From Geosiphon pyriformis (Eukaryota; Glomeromycota; Glomeromycetes; Archaeosporales; Geosiphonaceae): 64,000 bases of DNA. The notes beneath the pieces are model-generated. The model was given only the letters and a program-made list of their open reading frames with translations. It ran no database searches and was not told the DNA's origin. The DNA is taken from positions 356,924 through 420,923 of the forward strand of contig JAAOMT010000514.1 of the NCBI GenBank assembly GCA_016748015.1, given 5' to 3'. This document shows positions 33,181-44,540 of this stretch, one piece after another. Each line of letters starts with the position of its first letter. Positions within the stretch are counted from its first letter, which is position 1. The translations under genes and the position numbers were made by a program.

Positions 33181-34008
33181 ACAAGAGATTAATCGGATGT
33201 TAGACAATGGGTTAATTCAACTATTAATGAGTCCATAGTCATTATCAGTGGTACTAATTCATAAGAAAAATGGAAAAATCCACTTTTGTGTAGATTACCA
33301 AAAACTTAATAGAGTAACCAAAAGAGATAGCTACCCAACTCCAAAGATCTAAAAACTTTTTGATGCATTTGAAGAAAAGAAATGGTTCTCAACTTTAGAC
33401 TTGGATAGTGGTTACTGGCAAGTAGTTATAAAACCAGAAGATAAGGAGAAAACAGCTTTTACAACCCAAAAAAAAAATTTGAAATTTGAAATAATGCTAT
33501 TTGGCTTAATGAATATACCAGCCATATTTCAATGGTTTATAGAAATTGTCTATATTAGACTATTATGGAAATCAGTAGTTGTTTACTTTGATAACACCAA
33601 TGTGTTTTCCAAGACATTTGATGATTATTTACACCATCTTCAACAAGTATTTAAAAGACTAAGAAGAGCCAATTTAAAGTTAAATACCACTAAATGCTTC
33701 TTTGGCAAAACAGAATTAAAATTCTTGGGACATGTTGTAAGCAAAAACAGAATCAAGATGAATTCAGACAAAATTGAGATAGTTAAAAACTTTTTAGTAC
33801 CCATCAACTTGACTGAACTACAAGCATTTTTAGGATTTATAAATTACTATCATTACTTCATCAAAGACTTTTCTAAACTGGCTCAGTTATTACACCAGTT
33901 CTAAATAAAAAACACCAAATATAAATGGATGGAAACCCAGCAAGAAGCTTTTAATATATTAAGAAAAAAACTTATTTAAGCTTCAATATTAATTTATTCA
34001 GATTATAG
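33181..34008 (+). pseudogene. Reverse transcriptase of element C
   Basis: FCVDYQKLNRVTKRDSYPTPKI, STLDLDSGYWQV, MLFGLMNIPAIFQ, and YFDN at the catalytic position (YLDD expected; the second Asp is Asn) are followed by KLNTTKCFFGKTELKFLGHV and FLGFINYYHYFIKDFSKL. Stops replace Gln or Trp codons. The domain is dead because of the Asp-to-Asn change. The frame runs into the solo LTR at 34009 and resumes exactly at 34727 (YSDYS then KPFIITIDVLG). Confidence 0.9.
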
Positions 34009-34722
34009 TGTTACGGGTTGGAGTAACAAGCTAACGAATAGCAAGGGAGAACAGTATTGTATGGTGATAGAAATAAACAAAGAAGGAATTACAATAAGGG
34101 AGCGAATTGAATAAGTAGGAATTCAATGTGCATGATCAGTCTCATAAAAATCACAGTCGCTAATCTTTTCTTAAATCTGAAGGTAGAGGAATAGTTTGTG
34201 ATTGTCAACAAGATAACACTACTGCTATTATTCTATGCCTCAACTCGGCGATTCTTAGAATCAATAACAGGTATCATTGTACTTTTCAATCGTTTCTTTA
34301 TTCAATGAATTACAAGAGCAAGCCAATTGCTTCTCAGGCTAATTCTAACAAATACAAATCAAGAAGGGGAAAAGATAAGGTATGTGAATGCCAACAAGTA
34401 GATACTTGAAGGTAAGGAAAGGGGAATAAGCGATTATGAGAGGAAGTAATTAATATTCTTTATTTCGTTACTTTGATTATGTCTTTCTACAGCTAAGAGA
34501 ATCATTGCTTATATAGCTATCTAAAGTGGTCAATGACCAGGTCAATGATCAGGTCAATGATCAGGTCATTGATCAGGTCAATAATTAGGTCAATAATCAG
34601 GTCAATGATCAGGTCAATGGTCAGGTCAATGATCACTATCTAAAAATAGGGTGGCTAATTATATGACATCAGTGGCTAATACATGTGATAATTAATAAAA
34701 ACTATGTGTTTTAACCGTAACA
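34009..34722 (-). repeat. Solo gypsy-1 LTR inserted in element C
   Basis: 714 bp on the minus strand, TGTTACGGGTTGG to AACCGTAACA, with ATAG on both sides (34005-34008, 34723-34726). The host reading frame rejoins perfectly after removal. It retains many CpG sites (for example ACTCGGCGATTC near 34236) that are TpG or CpA in every other gypsy-1 LTR here, so it looks like the youngest insertion in the stack. Confidence 0.95.
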
Positions 34723-34726
34723 ATAG

Positions 34727-35110
34727 CAAGCCATTTATAATTACAATTGATGTATTGGGTTAAGCATTAAAAGCTGTACTATCTCAGAAAAAACCAGATA
34801 GAAGAGAACACTTAGTAGCATATGCTAATTACAGCTTAAGTCTAGCTGAAAAGAACTATAGAACTCCAACACTAGAATACTTAACAATCTATTGAGTAGT
34901 CATAAAATAGAAAAAATACTTAAGCCATAAATTCAACATATATATTGACCATAAAGGATTGACTTCAATCCAAAAACAAAAATTTGGAGATGATTGCTAT
35001 GCTAAATGAAAAATATAACTTTCACTATTTAATTATATAGTACATTACAAAAAGAGAAAAGAAAACAGAAATGCTAATAGTTTGTTACAGATAAGACAAA
35101 TTTAAGAACA
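34727..35110 (+). pseudogene. RNase H of element C
   Basis: KPFIITIDVLG (Asp), AEKNYRTPTLEYLTI (Glu) and IYIDHKGLTSIQKQKFG (Asp) are the three conserved acidic blocks of gypsy RNase H, followed by NYIVHYKKRKENRNANSL. Several Trp codons have become stops. Confidence 0.85.
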
Positions 35111-35874
35111 TTCCAATCCAAAAATATAACAAAAAATAAATACACAAAAATATTAACAACTCTAACACTATATTAATACCTAGTAGTTCAAGAAAAAATT
35201 ATCTTCAAAGAAACAAAACAATATAAAACAACAATTTAAACATTTTATCACTCACCAAAATATATTATATCAGAAAAACAAAAAGGATCCAGATCAATCA
35301 TTCAGAGTAATCACAGAAGCAAAAAAAAGAACAATACTATTTAATATATATTCAAATCTAATGGCAGGATATTTTTATAAAGAAGCAATCATGAAAAGAA
35401 CCAGAAAAAGATACTATTGACCATCTATATATCCAGACATTATTCAATATATTCAAAATTGTGATGCTTGTCAGAGAAGAAGAGAAACAAAATCCAGTAA
35501 GCCACTAAGACCAATCAAAGTAGGACAATTATTTGATCACATTGGAATTGACTTAATCAGACTATTAATAATAACCAGCAGAGAAAACAGATATATTGCA
35601 GTAGTCATGGATTATCTTACTAAATGGCCAGAAGCAAGAGTCATCTATCAATTATATGCTGGATTTTAAGACTAACCAGAAATACTACTTAACATAGTAA
35701 TAAACACAGTTACTATGAATTAAATAGGTAAAATAACCAATGCCCAATTTAAAGAATTACAGACCAAAATAACACAAATAATTCTTGGAAAAAAAGTCCA
35801 AAAAATGATCAAAAAAGAAGAATTAAGAGAGTTTAGGGATCTTGATGGAGCTCAATATTAAAAAAAGTGAATAA
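35111..35874 (+). pseudogene. Truncated integrase of element C
   Basis: The zinc region (MAGYFYKEA...NCDACQRRR) and the first catalytic motif (GIDLIRLL, then MDYLTKWPEARV) are present to about 35660. The second Asp and the Glu motif seen in BD are missing. A short C-terminal piece leads to the 3' LTR. An internal deletion is the simplest explanation. Confidence 0.8.
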
Positions 35875-36685
35875 TATTACTTATAGAAGATAAGAATCAT
35901 AATAGTATATATTAGCCAATTAAAAGTAGACATAGTAAAATATGAAATTTCAGAATTTCTCTCAGAGGAATTACAAGATTCCAGAAATTACAGAATTCTT
36001 ATACAAAGAATTACAGGATTCCAGAAATTCCCGAATTCTTGATGGGAGGAATAGAAAAATTGAGGAATCTCAAATATGTATATATAGCAGTAGCATTAAA
36101 AACAGAAAAGACAGATCTCTCAGTTTAGATTTTATCTAAGCAACATTCTAATTCACAAATATCAATAAATAATTATTTGTTATCTCAATCTACTCTCTAC
36201 TATCAACACTTTATATTGATAACTGTAAATACTTAACCATATTGGAATAATAGTTCTTGATTATACTTATTGACAGAATACTAACATTTATTGTTTTGGC
36301 TTATTTTTTTTGTTTTTTTTTTATTTTATTTTATTTTATTTTGTTATTTCTTGTTGTTGACTAATTGATAAGGATTAAAAAGTGCTGAGTTATAGATGTC
36401 ATAGGGACTGGTAAAAGACCTGTAAAATAAGGATAGAAAATTCATAGATTTAAGAATAGCTTACCAAGCAAATTACCAGCCATCATGCTGAGAAAAAAAT
36501 TTGATGGAATTACGATTCTGGGAGGCTACTAAAACAACAATTGAATCTTTGTCTATTATACAAAGAACTTCAACCAAAACTTTCAGATAACCAAAATCTT
36601 CAAATATTAACAATGAAATCAGCCATTAAGCATCAAGTTATGAGTTTGTTATTTAATTTAAGACTCCAAATAATCACTTATAACA
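35875..36685 (+). repeat. 3' LTR of element C
   Basis: 811 bp, from TATTACTTATAG (TG changed to TA) to CTTATAACA, followed by TCAG, the decayed target duplication. Confidence 0.9.
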
Positions 36686-37168
36686 TCAGGTTGTAAAAGC
36701 TGTCTTCTTATTATCTTTTGGCTTCATGGCTACTTGCCAGTAACCACTATCTAAGTCCAAAGTTGAGAACCATTTTTTTTCTCCAAATACATTAAAAAGT
36801 TTTTGGATCTTTAGAGTTGGGTAGCTATCTTTTTTTGTTATTCCATTAAGTTTTTGGTAATCTACACAAAATCAAATTTTTTCATTCTTTTTCTGAATCA
36901 ATACAACTTGTAAAGACCATAAACTCATTGATGGTTGAATTAATTTGTTGTTTAACATCTGGTTAATTTCTTGTTGTATGATTTCATGACTTGCTGATGG
37001 TACTCAATATGCTTGTTGTTTAATTGGCATTGCATCTCCTGTTTTGATTTGGTGTTAAATGATGTCAGTTTTTCCAAATTCATTTTCACTGGCAAAAATA
37101 TTGTTGAAATTATTGAGTAACAATTTAAGTTGTATCTTTTGTAATAGATCTAAGTTTCTTAAATTCAT
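36686..37168 (-). pseudogene. Reverse transcriptase start of gypsy-2 element BD
   Basis: The minus strand reads NGLIQPS-like, FCVDYQKLNGITKKDSYPTLKI and STLDLDSGYWQVAMKPKD, and ends at AFTT at the junction with element C. It is the upstream half of the domain that continues at 26466. Confidence 0.88.
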
Positions 37169-37575
37169 TTATTCCAATTGTTCTGGTTGAAGCAAATAAT
37201 ATTCTTTTTTTCTATATATTGTTTGTAATATGATGTCCACATATCTACATAGTTGTAGAAAATTTGGAATGTTGTTTGGTGGTTGATTTTTAACCTTGGT
37301 GCTTAAGTATCCAATAATAGTTTCTTTTGTTATTTTAATAGAATTTCCAGTTGTGTTGTAGATGAAAACTTTGATGTAGTTGTTGTTCTTGGCTGGTATA
37401 TAAAGATTGGTAAGCCCAATTTTTCTTGATTCACAAATGGTTGGTTCCACTTCAAAAATCTGTGTCTGGTTCTTCACTTTTCTTTCTAATACTAATATAT
37501 ACCAGTCATATGATGAAATGAAAATTGATTGATAGATGAAGATAATTTCTTCCTTGTCAATAACTTCTTTTTTTG
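37169..37575 (-). pseudogene. Linker between dUTPase and reverse transcriptase (BD)
   Basis: Part of a 145-residue open frame (37169-37606) with CESRKIGLTNLYIPAKNNNY, YNTTGNSIKITKETIIGYLS and LQLCRYVDIILQTIY, closely matching element C at 32700-32968. Its conservation in two copies suggests real function in the ancestor. Confidence 0.72.
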
Positions 37576-38010
37576 TCATATTGACTGATATATCTATTCT
37601 ACTCATAAATTCGAATTCACTTATTCCTCTAGCTGTTATTCTTAATTTTTTTTTATTTCTTATTGAAACTAACTAAGTTATTTTAACCAAAAACAGGAAT
37701 ATTATTTACTATTTTTTTATTTGACTCTATAATATAGGCTTTTTCTGAATCATTTTGTAGTATTGCAATGATATTTTTTACATATTCTGCATCAATTATT
37801 CCTTTTCTTATATTGATCTCTTTTTTTGCTAAATTACTCCTAAATGTAAATTGAACCATTATTGTTGCTGGAATTTTCAGTGCTACTTTTAGATTAATAC
37901 AGATGTGTAAATGTGAATTTAATTTGATGACATTCTTTTCAGAATATCTCAAATTAAACTCTATATCAGTATTATGTACATGCTCTAACATGATACTTTT
38001 ATTATTATTG
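37576..38010 (-). pseudogene. dUTPase domain in gypsy-2 pol (BD copy)
   Basis: Most lies in the open frame 37683-38231. IEFNLRY (motif 1 position), HLHICINLKVALKIPAT, FRSNLAKKEINI (motif 2 with the Arg-Ser kept), KGIIDAEYVKN (motif 3, Asp and Tyr kept) and ESNKKIVNN (motif 4, decayed) are followed after a stop by ARGISEFEFMSRIDISVNM (motif 5) near 37575-37632. It agrees with the element C copy at the same place relative to protease and reverse transcriptase, which rules out a chance similarity in one copy. The two copies have lost different residues. Confidence 0.8.
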
Positions 38011-38069
38011 CTGAACCATTTGAGTTCTTGCTTTTTAATAAAATCAGAAAATACAATATATTGTTCAGA

Positions 38070-38240
38070 GTCTGAATTAGAATTTGAATTGTCATTATTG
38101 TCATTTTGAATGGAGCTGGAACTATTATTATTGTCATCATTGTCAGAGTTTGAATTGGAGTTAAATGGTAATTCTGATTCTAATATGTAGCTGTTAATTG
38201 GTTTTTTTTCCTCTGGGATTGTATAAATCATGCATAGCAG
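38070..38240 (-). pseudogene. Asn/Ser/Asp-rich linker (BD)
   Basis: NSNSNSDNDDNNNSSSS on the minus strand, the counterpart of 31930-32090 in element C. Confidence 0.7.
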
Positions 38241-38599
38241 TAGATTGTAAATGAGATCACACTTATTACAATATTAGAAGTCATAAAAAATTAAGCAGTG
38301 TTGACAAAGTCAAGTATTTAACTGTTCTAAATACTACTCTTGTTTTTTTCAAGTGGGTGCTAGGTTCTGGTAATGTTTATGAAATTGTTCTGAATTATTT
38401 TCAACATCATTAAAAACATCAAAAGTAAGAATATATTTGGATTTGGAAAAAGAAAGTAGATTGTTTTTAATTTCCAGTAGTTTGCTGGATGAAATACTTT
38501 TAACTTTGGCATTTACTATTCTTCAGATCTTGTGCTCATTGTGTAAATAACTTTTTAAACATCTGAGTGCTTGTTTCTAGGCATCATTAATTGAGGTTT

Positions 38600-38890
38600 C
38601 TTTTTTCACTTAGTTGTTTATAAGAATTGTGTATTAACACATTTCATTGCATGTTTTTCCTTGTCCAGGAATGTTATTCCACATTTCTTTGTCTAGTAGA
38701 GTGGTTTTACATGCAAAACAAGGTTTGTTGTTTTATTTTCCTTGTCTTTTTGGTCATCTAAAGTGTTCAAAAACATATGGGCAGCAATAAAACTTTATTG
38801 CAGTTGGCTATTCTTCATTATTGCCACAGTATGTGCCCATTGTGGACAATTTCTTGCCACAATTAACACATATTAGCTTGAATTAACAAT
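38600..38890 (-). pseudogene. Cys-rich domain of gypsy-2 (BD copy)
   Basis: The minus strand reads CVNCGKKLSTMGTYCGNNEE near 38822-38872, then KFYCCPYVFEHF and, further on, a second Cys cluster near 38700. It is the counterpart of 31277-31480 in element C and preserves the first CX2C pair that element C has lost. Confidence 0.65.
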
Positions 38891-39099
38891 AATTTGTTTA
38901 ATGGGTGATGGTGTGTAATATATAAGTAGAGGTAGTAGTTGGTGTTGATTTTTTCTCTCTTTTCTTTCTTTTTCTTTTTTTCTTCCAAGTTAAAATTGGT
39001 GATAACTTATTGTAGTTTTCTTTGGCCCATAAGACTTAAAATGCTTTTCAAGTAGTTTTTTTTTTTTTTTTTCTAACTTAATTAATAGTTGTTTGTTAA

Positions 39100-39660
39100 T
39101 GGTGGTCTTAAAATGATCACAAATGGTTGGTATTTGGGTATTTTGGCCATTTTGGCTCAGTTGTAATCCCTAAGTGTTCCAATATAATACTGTATTGGTT
39201 TTGAACAACCAGTTATTACCAATGAGAGCTTGGTACTAAGTGGCTTTTATCACAAGAACTTTGATAGGTATAGTAAGACTATTGACTTTAAAAGAAAAGT
39301 CATTTATTTTGCCAATAAGAGTTTTTGTGGCTCCATTAGTAGTAATGATTCAGGCACTGGCAGTACAATCAACTCAACAACCTAATTGGTCTATAAGTTG
39401 TCATGTAATAATGCTATTTGCTAAACTGCTATCAAGAATTAGTTTGATAGGATGGCTGTCAATTTTGACATCCATATATATTGCTGTAATAAGCTTTGTA
39501 TTCAAAGTAACTTCACTAAATAATGATATAATGATCAATTCTTCTATTTTAAAGAAAAAAATTGCTGCAAAAAATTTGTTTTTAGTGACAGTTGCTGGTA
39601 GAATATTGTTGGTAAGTGGTTGCTATTAATTGGATTCTGAGTTGTTGGTTTGGATGTCTT
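39100..39660 (-). pseudogene. Aspartic protease of gypsy-2 element BD
   Basis: The minus strand reads PIKLILDSSLANSIIT near 39403-39450, the DSG-type active site with Gly changed to Ser, and ALIGNNWLFKTNTVLYWNT near 39180-39240, the normal end of the domain. The long plus-strand frame across 39240-39629 is its antisense shadow. Confidence 0.8.
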
Positions 39661-39829
39661 CTGGAGTAACCAAAAGACTTAAGTTCTGAAAATTTGGGTT
39701 CTAAATATACTCAGTTCCCAAATTTCATAAATGTGATTCTAATGTTTGGTTAAAAGAGCTGAGAATTGGTTGATGTATAACCATTACCAATCTTCAGTTT
39801 TGTTAAGTGGTTCTTGGCCTTTGATTTCT

Positions 39830-41761
39830 AGATGACATTTGAGTTGGAATTTGTAGCAGAGTTTGGATTTGTTGGAATTAATATATTATTTGCAGCTGCA
39901 GTTAATAAATAACTAGTGCTGGAATTTGATAAATTGGAAATTGATAAGTTGGCTGTTGTGTTATTTGTATATAGTAGAGTGAATAATAATCTTAATTTAG
40001 ATACTGGTTCAGAGCTTAAAACCAGCAATCAGAGTTTTAATATTGATTTTCTGATTGTTAGTTATTTAAGCATATATAATATTTGATTTGTAAGTGGCCT
40101 TGTTTACCACAATAGTGGCAGCTATATGTTTTCATTTGCTATTGTTAATTGAGTATTAATAATGAATCTAATGAATTTCAGATCTAATTTGAGTGTCTCT
40201 AACTATTACAATGTTGTGACAGTTGATAGATTGCATAATTGTTGTTAGCTAAGTATTCCTTAATTTTCTGATTAATTAACTCACTGAATTGTTTTAGCTT
40301 AGAGTTTAATTCAGATGGTTCATTTATTATTAGGTTTATGGCTTGGATGTAGTTGGCTTCTAATTCAGCTAATTCTAAATCTTGGTTAATAGCATTCTAA
40401 AATATAGCTAGACATAATGAATATACATGTTGTAATAAGCTGCTGCATAGCCCATGAATGAACTGATTCAAAACCTAAAGTTTAGTAAAATAGTTTGTGT
40501 TAATGGCCTGAATTTGATGTAGATTTCTGTAAAAGCATCTCAAGTAAGTAATGACAGCTTCAGTGTCTCTCTGTTTGATAGTAGTGAAATTGGTTGTTAA
40601 GTAATTAATGCTGTTATAATCATTAAAATATTACAGAAATGCAACTTTAAACATGTTGAAATCTTGTAGTTTGTTTACAAGATTTTAGTACCAGGAATCA
40701 GTAATGTCCTGTAAAAAGTATGAGATAGCTTGTATTGCTTTGGTGTTATTCCAGTTGTTGGTGGTTATTGCTTTGGCTATATTATTGAGCTAAACTTGGA
40801 CATTATCTTTCTTGTCAGTGAATTTTTTTAACTTAGCAATTGGTACATATGTTATTAGTGCAATTAATAGTTGTTATTGGGGTTGCTGTTAAAGTAGTTA
40901 TTGTTGTTGTGACAGCTGTTATTGTGATAGTACAGCAACTGGTAATAGATTTATCATGATTTTTAAAGATAAGTTTTGCTAATTAATAATATTAAGGTTT
41001 GGATCATTTTGATTTTGCTAAGTTTGATTAATCAGGGTTTCAATTTTTGGATTTTCTAAGATCAGATTTTGGTAGTTAAATTCTTAATTTTCATCTTTCT
41101 TTTTTTCTGATTCAGTTACTTTCCAAGAACTTATGGTTCTGAAATTTGGTGAAGATAGCAGTAATTGAAATCCTAATGATGTTGATAATCACGATTTAAA
41201 TTCTTCAAAATAATCACCATAGATTTCTAATAACTTTGCTTTCTTTTGTTTACTTTGAAATAGAAGTTAGACTAATAATGTTTTTATATTTGATGTAAAT
41301 GTGTCTGCTAATGAAATATTGATGGTGCTTTTGGATGTGTAGTGATATGATAAGTTAGTTAGTGACTCTATTCTTGTTTTCTTTCAAATGGGTGGTTGTA
41401 TTCTCTGAAGTATTGCTGCTGGTGTTTGTAGTTTTTTTTTGTTTTTGTTTGCATAAGTGATTAGATATTTTTGTTGCATGTAATTTTTAATTTCTTTGTT
41501 AATCTTAGTGATAATTGATGCAAAATTATAATTTACTGGTAGGCTGGTGTTTTGAATTAATTTGTTATAAAAATTTTTTCTTGCTAATTTGGTATCTACT
41601 GGTGCTTTTAGAAAATAAAAAATTCTCTTATTGATGTAAAAGTTAAAGACTAATTCTGCTGATAGATGATTGCTGGTTAATCTCAAGTTTTGACAGTAAT
41701 GTTGGAATAAGGATTTAGCAAATCCTAAATGGTTTGTTCCTATTCTTTTTGATTTTGCCAC
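39830..41761 (-). pseudogene. gag of gypsy-2 element BD
   Basis: It starts as an open frame at 41761 (GTNHLGFAKSLFQHYCQNL) shared with element C. A Gln/Pro-rich stretch near 40860-40930, a capsid-like part (QAISYFLQDITDSWY; FYRNLHQIQAI; AELEANYIQAINLIINE) and a knuckle CHYCGKQGHLQI near 40086-40126 follow. Stops are frequent. It would form the particle and bind element RNA. Confidence 0.78.
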
Positions 41762-41823
41762 TTTTGAATAATTGTTGTTGGTGCTAGTTCTCTGTAAGAT
41801 TATATCTCACAGGAAGTACCAAA

Positions 41824-42753
41824 TGTTACAAGTAATTATTTAGGGTTTTAAAGCAAATAACAAACTCATAACTTGATACTCACTAGCTAATTCTGTTGAA
41901 TTATATTTGAAAGTTTTGATGTTTAAAGGTTTTGGATTGAGTTCTTTGTATAATAGACAAAGATTCAAGTTTTTTTTTCTTGTAGCTTCTCAGAATATGT
42001 TATTCCATTAAATTTTTTTCTCAGTATGGTGACCAGTAATTTGGCAGAAATACTCTTCTGATAAGCTATCCTTATTTTACATGATTTCTATCCTTGTTTT
42101 CTGGGTTTTTTACTAGGCTAATCTTGATGTTGATAATTCTGTGTTTTAATCCTTAATCAATTAGTAAACAACAATTAAACAAACCAAAGCAATAAAATAA
42201 AGAAAATAAAGAGATTAAGCCAAGGTAAGAATAATTAGTATTTTGTTAATAGTTATGATTAAGAGCTATTGTTTCAGTATAGTTAAAGATTGGGTTTTAT
42301 CAACATGAAATGTTAATAAAAAAGAGTTGTGATTAGATCTTCAAACAAACAGTAATAATATAGATTAGATGATAACAAGTGTATTTTTATTTAGTAATTA
42401 ATGATTTCATTTCTGTTGATAGTAATTATTCTTAAAATGATTAATAAATAGATAAAAATGAAGATTTTTATTCTTAAATAGATGCTTTTTTTGCTTTTAA
42501 TACTCCTACTATATATATAATTCTCTTTACATAAAAAATTCTTTTTCTTTGCTAGATTTTTTGTAAAATCTTTAAAAATTCTCAATTTTTCTGAAATATC
42601 TTGGATTTCTTGAATAATTTAGATTTTTTGAAACATCCAGAATTTTTTAAAAAATCCTTTTTTCTCTTTTTTTATTCTAATTGGCTAATTTATAATTATG
42701 TGTTTTTCTTTTTTTCAATTATGTATCATTTTTTCTCTTTTCTAAGTATAACA
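41824..42753 (-). repeat. 5' LTR of gypsy-2 element BD
   Basis: 930 bp, TGTTACAAGTAATTATTTAGGG to CTAAGTATAACA on the + strand, paired with 22471-23422. The primer-binding core lies immediately inside at about 41805-41823 (TTTGGTACTTCCTGTGAGAT on the minus strand). Confidence 0.92.
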
Positions 42754-44540
42754 GCACCAATAAGTTTGATAATTGATTTAACCAAAGTTAACAATTTAAC
42801 CAAATCAGACTTTAGAAACACTAGCCAAAAGAAAATTAAAGAATTATCAACAATCATAAAAAAAAAACAGAAGTCACCAAAGGAGAAAACTCAGAAGGAT
42901 TAGGATAAGCAAAGATCTTAGCATAAAAAACATTATTCACAAAACACAATTTGAATATCTTGAAAGCCATAAAAAGAGAAAATAAGAAAACTGTACAGCT
43001 CACAGTCAAATGTCATATTTCTTAATATCTAAAGCAATATCAATAACCAAAAGTTTTTTACCAAATTCAACACTTTTTTAGTGTACCAATTTTAATAATT
43101 GCAGAATTTAAATTAACTTGAGAACTAAATATAACCTAGAGCAAACCAAAAATAACAACCAGAATTAGATGAATAAGAAATGAAACAAGTCTGATCACCA
43201 ACTTGAAAAATCATATCACTAATCTTAAAAGCATTACAGCTAAAAAAAAAGTTGACCAACTTGATTCTAAACCTATTATAAAACAGAATGGTCTTATTTT
43301 GATTTACAAGGGAAAGAATCTGAATATTATCTTTGTTTATTAATACTGACTAGTGATTAAAAGCAAATGTAATAGCATCTAATTTATTAAAATAAACAAC
43401 TACATATTGTTAAACACCAACAAACTTCAATACAACACAAAAAATTTCACCAAAAACACTGAAAGCTAACTTAATATTGGCAGCAAATATATTCAAAAGC
43501 ATATTATACAGCACAACAGTAGCAGAAAAAAGACCAAACTTAGAAATTATCAAAGACTTAACAATTTTAAAAGTGGCAAAACAAATAAAGCTTGTAAGCT
43601 CAACCAGAAATACAGCATTCAGAGAACTTTGAGAAGCAAACTCTATACAAAAAAGCTTTATATTGTCTTTTAACATTGATTTTGCATTCAAAAAACCATG
43701 TACAGACTGAAAAACAGTCCTAACATAAGCCAATTTGATCTAAAAAATATCACTAAATACTAGAATAGAGGTTACTTATTTAGTAAATCTTTGACAACTA
43801 GTAATGATTTCCCAAATACCATTAATGGCAGCATCAAAAACCAGAAAAGATAATTTAATTTTCATTTAATTAGTCCAGTTTTCAAGAACAGATAATTCAA
43901 TAGAAGATAATTGCTTTGCTTTTAGAACTGGTAAAAATTTGCTAGAAAGCATCATATTTGGCAATACAACCAAAGAATAATCTTGGTTTATTTTGAATAA
44001 TATGCTAAATGAAACAGTAAAAATCTTATCTAAGATCTCAGTCAGAACCACAAAAAAATTTGGTATAATAATAGCAAAAGCAAATAACTGTCTTCACTTT
44101 TTTGAATCTTTGGTTTTTTTGATCATTTTGTTTAAAAAAGTGGTGCCAACAGCATCAAATATAGAAGCTTTAATAGAGAAAATCAGCTTGTTAATTAGTC
44201 TGTTATTAAAAATCTTTGGGCTCTTAGAAAAGATAGAAACAATATTAAAATTAACCAAAATGTGTCTCTTTAAAAAAACTTTAACTGGTAAAAAACCAGT
44301 CAAAGATAAAAAAAATGCTTTAGTAGTCATTAAAAACAGCTTATTACTATTAATAATTAAGAAAAATATAGTCAAAATATTATGTTTAGCTATTTCAATA
44401 ATAGAAAGACTCTTTTGTGTTGAAATCTTATTAGTTACTATACGAAAAGCAATAAATACAGTCTTTTTATTCTTTATTTTGGTCATAATTATAAAATTAA
44501 GAAGACAAAGAGTTTTTTTTAATCATTATAGTATTATCAA
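42754..44540 (-). pseudogene. Half-LINE E, 5' part: ORF1
   Basis: The minus strand from about 44540 reads AAAAAACTCTTTGTCTTCT like the 5' end of half-LINE F, then an ORF1 in one frame residue (blocks at 44486-44094, 44051-43866, 43733-43410) with SPKIFNNRLINKLIF (F: SPKIFNNRPVNKLVF), LFCIEFASQSSL (F: LFCVEFASHESL) and an RRM-like part. The decayed knuckle region is near 43000-43060. It breaks at 42754 inside the coiled-coil region and resumes at 22470. Whole-element length after removing BD is about 2.3 kb, close to half-LINE F. Confidence 0.8.

Larger units (their letters stand above)
26467..36685 (+). mobile_element. gypsy-2 element C, inserted in BD
   Basis: A plus-strand copy of gypsy-2 with LTRs at 26467-27287 and 35875-36685, itself hit by two later insertions (solo LTRs at 28458-29342 and 34009-34722). 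Without these it is about 8.6 kb. The order is gag, knuckle, protease, Cys-rich domain, dUTPase, reverse transcriptase, RNase H and a truncated integrase that lacks the second Asp and the Glu. Confidence 0.92.
22471..42753 (-). mobile_element. gypsy-2 element BD, split by element C
   Basis: A minus-strand Ty3/gypsy element with its 5' LTR at 41824-42753 and 3' LTR at 22471-23422. It is cut in the reverse transcriptase by element C (26467-36685). Without C it is about 10.1 kb. Order on the minus strand: LTR, gag, CCHC knuckle, protease, Cys-rich domain, dUTPase, reverse transcriptase, RNase H, integrase, LTR. The flanking 4 bp are GCAC (42754) and ACAC (22467), one transition apart. It sits inside half-LINE E, whose ORF1 resumes on the other side. 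Confidence 0.9.

Noticed and set aside
39240-39629. Plus-strand frame of 129 codons with hydrophobic stretches.
   Set aside because: It is antisense to the protease of element BD, whose DS(G)-type motif is on the minus strand.
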